IMG/VR virus record: IMGVR_UViG_3300021356_000156
Coordinates: 1 to 24,797 of that record
Origin: a virus
Reading direction: 5' to 3' (one strand)
Length of the DNA stretch: 24,797 nt
In this document: positions 1 to 7,068 of the stretch, piece after piece
Layout of the letters: the number at the start of each line of letters is the position of its first letter
Position numbering within the stretch: the stretch's first letter is position 1
Translations under genes and position numbers: made by a program
Notes under the pieces: model-generated
Databases searched by the model: none
What the model was told of the DNA's origin: nothing
The model's input: the letters and a program-made list of their open reading frames with translations, nothing else

Positions 1-1646
1 CTACCCATCTTCTTGAGTACAGCGAGCGCATTTTCAACACCAGCAGTGTCCATACCTGAGTCAATAAGCTCGTCAATGAACAACAAGTTGATGCCTTGAT
101 ACAACGATTCCCAAACATCACGGAATGCAAAACTCATGCCTAGTATCAGCCTGTTGCGTTCGCCTCTAGATAAGTTATCAAAGTCCAAGTCTTGTCCTAG
201 TTGTGTAATCTCAACTGACAAATCATTTTGGAATTCTACTTGATGTGGTAAGCCTAGTTTGTCTAAATAGTATGTGAGCCTATTGTTCAAGTACGCCAAG
301 TTCTGATCAATGATCTTTTTGCGGATGAACGAGTCTTTGTTTGTCAAAAGTTTCAGTAGAAACTCTTGATGTTCACGCAAGTTGGTAAGATCATTTACAG
401 GTTGCCAATCAATTTCTTGTAGTGCTGTTGTCTTCAAGTCCTCAATTTGTGCTTCGTAAGGATCTTCTTCTTGCGTTTTACTTATCAGTGTTTGTTTTAA
501 ATTATCTACATTGTTTCTGTGTTCATATGCTTCTTTGGCACTCTCATAAAACGTGTTAGGACGTCCGTTGATGTCACCAATTTCGTTGAGAAACTCCATA
601 GTTGCTTCTAATTTGTCAGCAACTTCTGTTTGATAAGCAAGTGCATCACTTAATTCTTTTTGTTTTTTAGTTTCGATCTCTGCTTTCTTGTCTGCATGAA
701 GCGTTTGACCGCAAGTGTAACAAATAGCATCGTCAAGTTCTTTGATATCCTTTTCTGCTTTGTCAACACCTTTGGTTGCTCGCATCAATGCTGTTTCCAG
801 TGTTGCTTTCTCTTTGTTCAAACTAGTTATACGATTATTCAATTCTGTCCAGTTGGTAAGTTTGTCGTGTGCTTCTAATTCTGCATCAATATCTAGTTTT
901 TCTAGTTCTTCAAGTGCAGTTTGCATTCTATCTGCATCAGTTTTGCGTTTTGCAACCCAAGCACGTTGTCTTCCAGCAAGTGTTTCAATACTTTGTTCGA
1001 TCTTTTTGTTACTTGCTTCTATTGCATTGATCTTTAGTGTTTCTTCTGTGATAAAGTCTTTGGTTTGTTTAACTTTTTCCTTCAACAAGTCTGCTTTTTC
1101 AGTAAGAATGGTAATACCAAGTAGCTGTTCAATGATTGCACGTTGGTCATTTGCTCTCATACTGAGAAAAGGCTCTGTGTAAGTGTTGAGTGCAACAATA
1201 TGTTTGAACATATCGTGACTCATATCTAACAAACTGTCAATATCTTTTTGTGTTTGACGACTATCGCCTTGTGATTCGTCAATATCTTCTTTTTGTTCGT
1301 GGTCATTTATGTAAAACTTGAGAACATTTGGCGATCGACCACGTTCGATCCGATATTGATTGTTGCCTTTCTCAAAGTTAAGGGTAACCAACATGCCTTT
1401 GGAATTGGTCTTGTTAATAAGATTGTTCCGTTTGATGTTGGTTAGTGCTTGGCCGTACAAGGCGTAGGATAATGCATTGATTATCGTTGTTTTACCTGTA
1501 CCGTTGCGTGATCCTGTATCGTCACCTCCTTGGTCTAAGTTTTCACCAAGCACAAGAGTGAGTTGCTCCTTGTTGAAGTCAACTGCTTGGGTAACATTAC
1601 CCACACTCATAAAGTTTTTTACTGTTAGGTCTTTAATTTTAATCAT
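1..1646 (-). CDS. 46: gp46-like recombination endonuclease subunit (SbcC/Rad50 type), C-terminus cut by window edge
   Basis: ABC-type ATPase subunit of the gp46/gp47 nuclease, which in T4 resects DNA ends for recombination-dependent replication and helps degrade host DNA. Reading leftward from ATG at 1646, 548 full codons lie in the window. Walker A (GTGKTT) is at residues 49-54. A long charged, probably coiled-coil middle carries a CYTC zinc hook (C309, C312), the Rad50-type dimerisation site. The ABC signature LSRGER is at 492-497 and Walker B (LLFIDE) at about 521-526. Only a short C-terminal tail should be missing. Its ATG overlaps the gp47 stop (ATGA), so the pair is translationally coupled, and the two products are expected to form one complex. 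All key ATPase residues are present. Assignment to the family is very secure; the T4 role is inferred from homology. Confidence 0.95.
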   Translation of the reverse strand, partial: MIKIKDLTVKNFMSVGNVTQAVDFNKEQLTLVLGENLDQGGDDTGSRNGTGKTTIINALSYALYGQALTNIKRNNLINKTNSKGMLVTLNFEKGNNQYRIERGRSPNVLKFYINDHEQKEDIDESQGDSRQTQKDIDSLLDMSHDMFKHIVALNTYTEPFLSMRANDQRAIIEQLLGITILTEKADLLKEKVKQTKDFITEETLKINAIEASNKKIEQSIETLAGRQRAWVAKRKTDADRMQTALEELEKLDIDAELEAHDKLTNWTELNNRITSLNKEKATLETALMRATKGVDKAEKDIKELDDAICYTCGQTLHADKKAEIETKKQKELSDALAYQTEVADKLEATMEFLNEIGDINGRPNTFYESAKEAYEHRNNVDNLKQTLISKTQEEDPYEAQIEDLKTTALQEIDWQPVNDLTNLREHQEFLLKLLTNKDSFIRKKIIDQNLAYLNNRLTYYLDKLGLPHQVEFQNDLSVEITQLGQDLDFDNLSRGERNRLILGMSFAFRDVWESLYQGINLLFIDELIDSGMDTAGVENALAVLKKMG

Positions 1647-2656
1647 ACTAGCTCGTTGTATATGTCTAATAACAGTTTTTTGTTGAACTGTTCGCTGTCA
1701 ATTGCTTGGATTTCGTTGCTAACAATTTGATCTACGCTTTCAAATTGTTCAATATCCAAGTCTGTGTTGATTTCCTCAATGTGTTTCTGGGGAATCAGTG
1801 TGATCTCTCTACAGTTGTATGTGTCAATAAACGTTTCTTTGATGTATGTCGCTTCTTCAAAGCTGATATCGATATCAAGTGTAACTCTTAGGTACATGCT
1901 TGGCTTGATCAGTGTGTCTTTCTCATCAATCAACTGTGATAACTTGACTGTACGGTACTTAGGACAGTCTGGCCAGTTGATATACTCTGGTTCTGCATCG
2001 TTCTCACGGTCCAGTATCATCATACCACGGTCGTCATCCCAAGCATCTGCATAGTTGTGTGGGAAAGCATTGCCGATATAGTGGATCTTACCCTGCCGTT
2101 GTCGCTTGTGAAAGTGGCCACTAAACACATACTCTTGATTCTTGAAGTGTTCTGATTTTAGTTCACCGTGATCTGGCATTTGTACCATAGCATTCATGTA
2201 AAACGATGGTAGTTCAAAGTGTCCAAACAGATATTTGGATTGTAACTTCTCAATACGCCGCCATTCCTCACCTACTAACCACGGAACCAGTGCTACATCT
2301 TCAATAACCTGTATCTCATCTACCACTGTAATGTTAGGAATGTGTTTTGCAAACTCAGTTGACTTAACATCACGCTTGTCTTTGTAGTACAAGTCGTGGT
2401 TACCAGCAAACATATAGAACTTTTCAAACGATTCACCTAGTTTCTCCAACAACCGTATGGTTGTATCCATAGTTGTAAGGTTCAAACTGTTCCTATTATG
2501 GTGCCAGTCGCCGCAAAAGATGCCTGTTTCGCAATTGTTTGCTTTTGCTGTTTCAATATACCAATCGATATAGTCTTCACAGTCCTGATTATGGACACGT
2601 GAGTTGCCTTTCATACCTAAATGTATGTCAGTAAATACTGCTGCCTTTTTAAACAA
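1643..2656 (-). CDS. 47: gp47-like recombination endonuclease subunit (SbcD/Mre11 type)
   Basis: Metallophosphoesterase nuclease subunit partnering gp46, 337 residues, close to T4 gp47. The phosphoesterase metal motifs are in order: D10-I-H12, G49-D50-W with H52/H53, G85-N86-H87-D88, G145-H146, and G180-H181-F-H183. The start is most likely TTG at 2656: an SD-like GGAG lies 7 bases upstream (2664-2667), while the first internal ATG (Met15) would delete the D10/H12 metal ligands. There is no in-frame ATG or GTG before the upstream stop. It follows gp55 after a 47-base gap that holds its own sigma70-like promoter candidate, and its stop overlaps the gp46 start. The nuclease function is inferred from the complete motif set. 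Confidence 0.94.
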   Translation of the reverse strand: MFKKAAVFTDIHLGMKGNSRVHNQDCEDYIDWYIETAKANNCETGIFCGDWHHNRNSLNLTTMDTTIRLLEKLGESFEKFYMFAGNHDLYYKDKRDVKSTEFAKHIPNITVVDEIQVIEDVALVPWLVGEEWRRIEKLQSKYLFGHFELPSFYMNAMVQMPDHGELKSEHFKNQEYVFSGHFHKRQRQGKIHYIGNAFPHNYADAWDDDRGMMILDRENDAEPEYINWPDCPKYRTVKLSQLIDEKDTLIKPSMYLRVTLDIDISFEEATYIKETFIDTYNCREITLIPQKHIEEINTDLDIEQFESVDQIVSNEIQAIDSEQFNKKLLLDIYNELV

Positions 2657-2663
2657 TAGAATA

Positions 2664-2667
2664 CTCC
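2664..2667 (-). promoter_or_regulatory. Ribosome binding site fixing the TTG start of gp47
   Basis: GGAG on the minus strand (part of GTGGAG), 7 bases before the TTG at 2656. This is good spacing and supports TTG initiation rather than the internal ATG. Confidence 0.6.
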
Positions 2668-2678
2668 ACTTCTAACAC

Positions 2679-2707
2679 AGTATAGCGGAGATTGATTTAG
2701 AAATCAA
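2679..2707 (-). promoter_or_regulatory. Candidate sigma70-type promoter for gp47-gp46
   Basis: On the minus strand, TTGATT (2702-2707, overlapping the gp55 stop codon) is followed after exactly 17 bases by TATACT (2679-2684). The matches to TTGACA and TATAAT are 4/6 and 5/6. Transcription would start near 2672, just upstream of the gp47 SD. It could give gp47-gp46 expression independent of gp55 readthrough. Weak promoters arise by chance in AT-rich DNA, so this is only a candidate. Confidence 0.4.
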
Positions 2708-3531
2708 CCTTTATTTGCGTTTTCTCTGCGCTGTGCTGCTTCCCATTCGCCACTATGTAAGCGTGTATGCGATGGATTCATATCATTCATTTCTAAAATG
2801 TCGTCTCTAATGTTTTGATTACGTTTTTCAATGTTGATTACACGTACAAAACTGTTTGTAACGGCTGCTGTGTAGTAAGCAAATGGGTTTTGCGACTTTG
2901 ATTCGTCGAATTGTAGTCCAATTTGAGCAAGTTGTAGGATTGCTTGTCCTCTCATTTCATCATTGTATGTGTATCCACGCACATTGCCTCTTGTTGCGTA
3001 GCGATCACACAGTTTCATCCACATGCGGGCAAGTTCGTTAGTAGCTTTGCCGTGTGTTTTATCAAAGTAACCGTTTTCCATTCCGCCTACCCAATGACTT
3101 TTACCTACACAGACTAGGTTGTTGTTATCATCAAACTTGTAATGTTGGAATGGAGGAAAGTTTAATTTTGTTTTATGATCTGCAACTGTCTTAGGATTTT
3201 TCTTGCGTCCTGGCTCGTCTGGAATATGATCAAATGTCATTATACGGAACACAAGGTCTGTTTTTTCAATTTTTCTATAATCAACTTCAAATTCTGCCTG
3301 CTTTACTTTTTTACCAGCAGCTTTTGCAGCTTCATATGCTTGTGTTCCTTGTTTCTTTGCCTTGTTACGTTTTGCTTCTGCTATAGTTCTGATGTTTATT
3401 TTGTCAATATCAGTAAGTATGATATCATAATTTGCATATTCAGGTGCTACATAACTACAAAACGTTGCTTTTGACTTGTGTATTTCCGCTAACATGTCCT
3501 TGTTGTTTAAATAATTTACTTTTCTTGCCAT
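2704..3531 (-). CDS. 55: gp55-like late transcription sigma factor
   Basis: Phage-encoded sigma factor that, in T4, directs host RNA polymerase to late promoters (TATAAATA) together with the sliding clamp. The 275-residue product has a sigma region 2-like core at about 160-250: helical segments with ARMWMKL, YNDEMRGQAILQ, NPFAYYTAAVTNSFVRVIN and EKRNQNIRDD. This resembles the core-binding and -10 recognition part of gp55. The N-terminal ~155 residues are much longer than in T4 gp55 (185 aa in total) and hold a Lys/Ala-rich helix at about 53-80. The C-terminus is polar and ends GEWEAAQRRENANKG; I see no obvious hydrophobic clamp-binding tail. It is the first gene of the leftward unit, behind a consensus sigma70 promoter, as expected for a gene made early by host polymerase. 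An AAGGA 11 bases before the ATG is a weak SD. Confidence 0.85.
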   Translation of the reverse strand: MARKVNYLNNKDMLAEIHKSKATFCSYVAPEYANYDIILTDIDKINIRTIAEAKRNKAKKQGTQAYEAAKAAGKKVKQAEFEVDYRKIEKTDLVFRIMTFDHIPDEPGRKKNPKTVADHKTKLNFPPFQHYKFDDNNNLVCVGKSHWVGGMENGYFDKTHGKATNELARMWMKLCDRYATRGNVRGYTYNDEMRGQAILQLAQIGLQFDESKSQNPFAYYTAAVTNSFVRVINIEKRNQNIRDDILEMNDMNPSHTRLHSGEWEAAQRRENANKG

Positions 3532-3553
3532 ATTTAGATCAATCCTTTTTTAC

Positions 3554-3582
3554 ATTATAATATACGCACATATTTTTGTCAA
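3554..3582 (-). promoter_or_regulatory. Consensus sigma70 promoter for gp55-gp47-gp46
   Basis: On the minus strand, TTGACA (3577-3582) and TATAAT (3554-3559) are separated by exactly 17 bases, a perfect match to both hexamers and to the optimal spacing. Transcription should start near 3547, about 16 bases before the gp55 ATG at 3531. It would let unmodified host RNA polymerase make the phage sigma and the recombination pair. It overlaps the rightward late element at 3558-3589, which suggests mutually exclusive use. Confidence 0.8.
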
Positions 3583-3589
3583 CTAAATA
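3558..3589 (+). promoter_or_regulatory. Two-box late promoter candidate for the baseplate operon
   Basis: TAATATACGCACAT (3558-3571), a 12-base spacer, then TAAATA (3584-3589; CTAAATA counting the base before). TAAATA matches the core of the T4 late promoter TATAAATA. If it sits at the same place as in T4, transcription starts near 3595, immediately before the AGGAG of the next gene. The same 14-base box with identical spacing recurs upstream of gp6 at 10503-10534. The late-promoter role is inferred from the T4 motif; the upstream box is not part of the known T4 late promoter. Confidence 0.6.
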
Positions 3590-3595
3590 CTATGT

Positions 3596-3600
3596 AGGAG
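3596..3600 (+). promoter_or_regulatory. Ribosome binding site of the tube-cap-like gene
   Basis: AGGAG ending 5 bases before the ATG at 3606. It decides the start: the in-frame TTG at 3576 has no SD and lies upstream of the predicted late transcription start. Confidence 0.7.
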
Positions 3601-3605
3601 TGAAT

Positions 3606-4415
3606 ATGGCTAATAATCCAAGACAAGCAAACAATTTGGGCAATGTTGATGCACAAACAAGAACCTTTGTTGGTTCTCGTGGGTCGAGAGATATTGTTAT
3701 TACAAATCCTGGCGATATTACCAGACAAAGAAGATTAAACAATCTTCCAAATGGTGCTGAACCGTCACAATCATTATCTCAAACAGCAACTTTTTTGCCT
3801 ACTGATGATACACAACCAGACTGGAGGGTAAAAATCAGTGTTCCTGCATTATCTACCTATAGAACAAGTTCAATTTTACAACCTTTGGCAAAAACTGGTT
3901 ATAATGTTGTATTTCCTGTAACTCCTATGATTAACTTAGTAACAAGTGCTATGTATGAAGATTTCTCTCCTGTACATAGTAATTATCCTTTTCCTTCATA
4001 TGTTAATAGTAGGACAGAAGATATAACAATATCTGGAAGTTTTCCTGTGCAAACACAAGAAGATGGATTGTATTGGTTAGCAGCTATTCACTTTTTTAGG
4101 AGTTTAACCAAAATGTTCTATGGAGAGACTAGTGAAAAAGGTGCTCCGCCTCCTGTTGTAAAGTTAAGCGGTTATGGAAGTTATGTTATGAATAATATTC
4201 CAGTTGTCATTACACAAATGACATTTGATTTGCCAAATAATGTTGATTATTTGCAAGTAGGTGCTGCTGGTATCACACCTGACAAATATCAAATGGTTCC
4301 AACAAACAGTACTATTGCTGTATCTTGCAGACCTGTGCATAGTAGAGCAAAAATTAGTGAATTTTCTTTGGATAACTTTGTTTCTGGTAATCTTTCAGAT
4401 AAAGGATTTATCTAA
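3606..4415 (+). CDS. Baseplate protein, tail-tube-cap-like (gp48 type, tentative)
   Basis: A 269-residue structural protein opening the rightward baseplate operon. Residues 1-70 are polar and probably disordered. The folded part follows, with VVFPVTPMINL (101-111), HSNYPFPSYVN (124-134), DITISGSFPV (139-148) and YWLAAIHFFRSLTKMFYG (156-173). From memory, proteins with this HSNYPF / YWLAAIHFFRS pattern are found next to gp53 in marine T4-like phages and annotated as the gp48 baseplate tail tube cap. I recognise the family but cannot align it to T4 gp48 by eye, so no symbol is given. The start at 3606 is set by AGGAG. The stop overlaps the gp53 ATG (TAATG). Its likely role is joining the baseplate hub to the tail tube. 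Confidence 0.65.
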   Translation: MANNPRQANNLGNVDAQTRTFVGSRGSRDIVITNPGDITRQRRLNNLPNGAEPSQSLSQTATFLPTDDTQPDWRVKISVPALSTYRTSSILQPLAKTGYNVVFPVTPMINLVTSAMYEDFSPVHSNYPFPSYVNSRTEDITISGSFPVQTQEDGLYWLAAIHFFRSLTKMFYGETSEKGAPPPVVKLSGYGSYVMNNIPVVITQMTFDLPNNVDYLQVGAAGITPDKYQMVPTNSTIAVSCRPVHSRAKISEFSLDNFVSGNLSDKGFI

Positions 4416-4717
4416 TGGCGCAATATGGAAAAACTAGTCCTTGGGGAAACACAGATTTTACCAACACAGGTGAATTAGATATATTAAGGATACGTCCTGT
4501 ACCAGCAGAAGATGATGATATTTTATATACAATAGAACCGCAATATACATATAGACCTGACTTGCTTGCTTTTGACTTGTATGGCACTGCAAAGTTGTGG
4601 TGGATATTTGCTCAACGCAATATTGATACATTAAAAGATCCTGTGTTTGATTTTATACCAGGTACCAAAATATATCTACCTAAGTCGTCAGCAGTCAAAA
4701 AAGGTCTTAATTTATAA
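4415..4717 (+). CDS. 53: gp53-like baseplate wedge subunit
   Basis: A 100-residue wedge protein, about half the length of T4 gp53. It carries the family's recognisable core: YTYRPDLLAFDLYG (44-57), LWWIFAQRN (61-69), and KDPVFDFIPGTKIYLP (74-89), a LysM-like fold. In T4, gp53 clamps adjacent wedges together around the hub during baseplate assembly. It starts at ATG 4415, overlapping the preceding stop by one base, with AAGGA 8 bases upstream. Its own stop overlaps the next ATG in the same TAATG arrangement. T4 residues beyond the LysM-like core appear to be missing. Confidence 0.9.
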   Translation: MAQYGKTSPWGNTDFTNTGELDILRIRPVPAEDDDILYTIEPQYTYRPDLLAFDLYGTAKLWWIFAQRNIDTLKDPVFDFIPGTKIYLPKSSAVKKGLNL

Positions 4718-7065
4718 TGGCAATAGAAACAAACAGCTTACATCAGTTTAGCAGTTTTAACAATATCTTCACTTTTAGTTGTTTAACACGTGAAGAAATT
4801 GCTGTTCCCAACGAAACCTATAGAAATTATGGCCCTGCTAATGTTATTTTCCAAAGTGGCGGTACATATGAAAATAAAGTCACAACAGAATATGAAACAG
4901 CAATAGGCGGCAAATTAGAATATTATATTGATAATGTAATGATAGAAGCATTATGTGTTCCTAATACAAAATCACGTAGTACAAATGCAACATACATAGA
5001 GTTTACAGTAACAGAACCATACAGTATGGGTCTATTTCTGCAAACTTGTCAAATAGCAGCAAACATGAGCGGCTATACAAACTATCAACGTGCGCCTTAC
5101 ATGCTTAGTATTGAATTTATTGGCTATGATGATGACGGTGATATTATTGTTACAGAAAGCGGACAAAATTTACGCAGAGATATTCCTGTAAAAATTACAA
5201 ATATTACATTTGAAGTTAATCAAGGCGGAACAGTTTATACTGTTGAAGCAATGCCTTGGAATGAACAAGCATATTTAGATGATAAAACAGGTGTTCCTAT
5301 TGATATTGCACTCAAAGGCAACAGCATAGAAAAATGTTTGCAGAGTGGAGAGCAAAGTTTATGCACAGTTATGAACGGACACTTTGAAGAATTAAAACAG
5401 CAAAACAAACTTATCGAAGCTGACGAATTTGTTGTTACTTTTCCTAAAGATATTGCAACAAAATTTAATCCAGCACAAGTTGCAAGCACTAGTGACGTAG
5501 GAGCAACTACAAAAAGTGTGACCAGTAGAAGAGGCAGTAGTCTTTTTGGTAGAGTTGCAGCAGGTGCAATTGGCGGTATTATTAGTGGTGGATTAAGCGG
5601 AAATAAGAATATTGGTCAAAATGCTCTAAGTGGTGCGTTAGGAGGAGCACTTGGAGGAGTTTTAGGCGGCGGTCTTGGCGGATTTGGTGGCGGATTAATA
5701 GGTGGATTACTTACTAATTTTAAAAGTGGAAATACACAAGGATTATTTGAAGGCATAAGCGGATTTTTAGGCGCACAAGCACCTCAAAACTTTGAGAGTT
5801 TTCTAAGTATGATTACTGGACAAATTTTAACCAAAAGCAGTATAGGTGAAAACCTAGCAAGAATAGCACAAGATCCTAGTAGTCTAAACAATTTAGGTAA
5901 AGCAAAAATAATTTCTGGTCATGAAGAACAAGGTAAAGCACCTATGGCGCAAACTGGACAAGTTTATGACAAGAAAAACAAGGTTTACACAAGAGCAAAA
6001 AATGTAGTCAGTAACGACGAACGTGTGTTTGAATATCCTGCAGGCACAAGTATGATTAAAATTATTGAAGATGTAGTTTTAACTAGTCAATGGGCAAAAG
6101 ATTTAAAAGAAAGAGCACCAGACGAAAACGGAATGGTACCTTGGTTTAGAATTGATGCAGAAACATATTTAAAAGCTAACCAAACACAAGAAAATGTATA
6201 TGGCGAAGATGCAAAAGTTTTCCATTATAAAGTTGTAGAATATATGGTGCATAGTAGTCACTTGCAAAGACCAAGCGACCCGGGTGTAAATTACAATGCT
6301 TTACGTGAAAATGCAATCAAAGAATACAATTACATCTACAGTGGCGAAAACACAGATATATTAAATTTTGATATACAATTTAATGCAGCATTTTTTCAAT
6401 TTCTACAGTCAGATTACGGACAAGGTACAGTAGATTTTAAAACAGGTGGAATACAACAGAACACTGTGCAATCAAAACCAGAAACATTAACTATGAAAAC
6501 AGAAAATTCTGGTGCATTTAGTGCTAATGGTGCGGTAGTACAAAGTTTTAATCCAAGCTCAAGCACACAGGGCAATGGCGGTGCTGGAATTGATAACAGT
6601 AAAATACGTTGGGCAAGACAATTCCATGATAACATTTTAGGATCTGGCAGTATGGACTTGGTAGAAGTTGATTTGGAAATATTTGGAGATCCGTATTTTA
6701 TTGTTGATACTGGCATGGGCAACTGGACAGATGAACCAGGAAGTTTAAACAGCACAGCAAATGGACAAGTTGAATATCAACGCAGTGAGTGTGATATACT
6801 TTTAAACTTTAGAACACCCATTGATTACAATCCGGAAACAGGCGGTATGATATTTCCAGAAGATACAATACCTGTACAACAGTTTAGCGGCTTGTATAGA
6901 GTTACAAAAATCACAAACGAAATACGTGGAAACAAATTTACACAAGTTTTAAAATTATTACGTAGAAGAGGGCAACCAGAGGATACAAACACAACTGGTG
7001 ATAATCCAGTTAAAGTTAGAGATACACAGCCAAATGAAAATATGGCAACACCGTTTAAAGGTTAA
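4717..7065 (+). CDS. Large baseplate hub-like protein with glycine-rich insert
   Basis: A 782-residue protein between gp53 and the gp5-type spike, where a hub subunit is expected. N-terminal ~1-250: beta-rich, with FTVTEPYSMGLFLQTC (96-111) and YMLSIEFIGYDDDGD (128-142), patterns I associate with gp27-type hub domains. Residues 278-333 are a run of Gly/Ala/Leu/Ile with GxxxG-type spacing (such as GGALGGVLGGGLGG), quite unlike the rest. The C-terminal half (about 440-760) is again mixed alpha/beta, with YGQGTVDFKTGG, GDPYFIVDTGMGNW and FSGLYRVTKITNE near the end. T4 gp27 is half this size, so the gp27 equivalence is inferred from position and general pattern. Start ATG 4717 overlaps the previous stop; SD is weak (AAGG about 12 bases upstream). 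Confidence 0.55.
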   Translation: MAIETNSLHQFSSFNNIFTFSCLTREEIAVPNETYRNYGPANVIFQSGGTYENKVTTEYETAIGGKLEYYIDNVMIEALCVPNTKSRSTNATYIEFTVTEPYSMGLFLQTCQIAANMSGYTNYQRAPYMLSIEFIGYDDDGDIIVTESGQNLRRDIPVKITNITFEVNQGGTVYTVEAMPWNEQAYLDDKTGVPIDIALKGNSIEKCLQSGEQSLCTVMNGHFEELKQQNKLIEADEFVVTFPKDIATKFNPAQVASTSDVGATTKSVTSRRGSSLFGRVAAGAIGGIISGGLSGNKNIGQNALSGALGGALGGVLGGGLGGFGGGLIGGLLTNFKSGNTQGLFEGISGFLGAQAPQNFESFLSMITGQILTKSSIGENLARIAQDPSSLNNLGKAKIISGHEEQGKAPMAQTGQVYDKKNKVYTRAKNVVSNDERVFEYPAGTSMIKIIEDVVLTSQWAKDLKERAPDENGMVPWFRIDAETYLKANQTQENVYGEDAKVFHYKVVEYMVHSSHLQRPSDPGVNYNALRENAIKEYNYIYSGENTDILNFDIQFNAAFFQFLQSDYGQGTVDFKTGGIQQNTVQSKPETLTMKTENSGAFSANGAVVQSFNPSSSTQGNGGAGIDNSKIRWARQFHDNILGSGSMDLVEVDLEIFGDPYFIVDTGMGNWTDEPGSLNSTANGQVEYQRSECDILLNFRTPIDYNPETGGMIFPEDTIPVQQFSGLYRVTKITNEIRGNKFTQVLKLLRRRGQPEDTNTTGDNPVKVRDTQPNENMATPFKG

Positions 7066-7068
7066 AAA

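Noticed and set aside
742-1182. 146-codon plus-strand ORF
   Set aside because: It lies wholly antisense to gp46, whose motifs are complete; its product is low-complexity Ser/Phe/Val-rich, typical of a shadow frame.
3532-3539. CTAAATA-like string on the minus strand next to the gp55 ATG
   Set aside because: As a late promoter it would give a leaderless or truncated message; it is more likely chance.
3576-3605. Upstream in-frame TTG start for the tube-cap-like gene
   Set aside because: It has no SD and lies before the predicted late transcription start; ATG 3606 has AGGAG at good spacing.
5548-5715. Gly-rich run as a collagen-like or DNA tandem repeat
   Set aside because: There is no Gly-x-y triplet period and the DNA is not a tandem repeat; it reads as a GxxxG-type small-residue segment.
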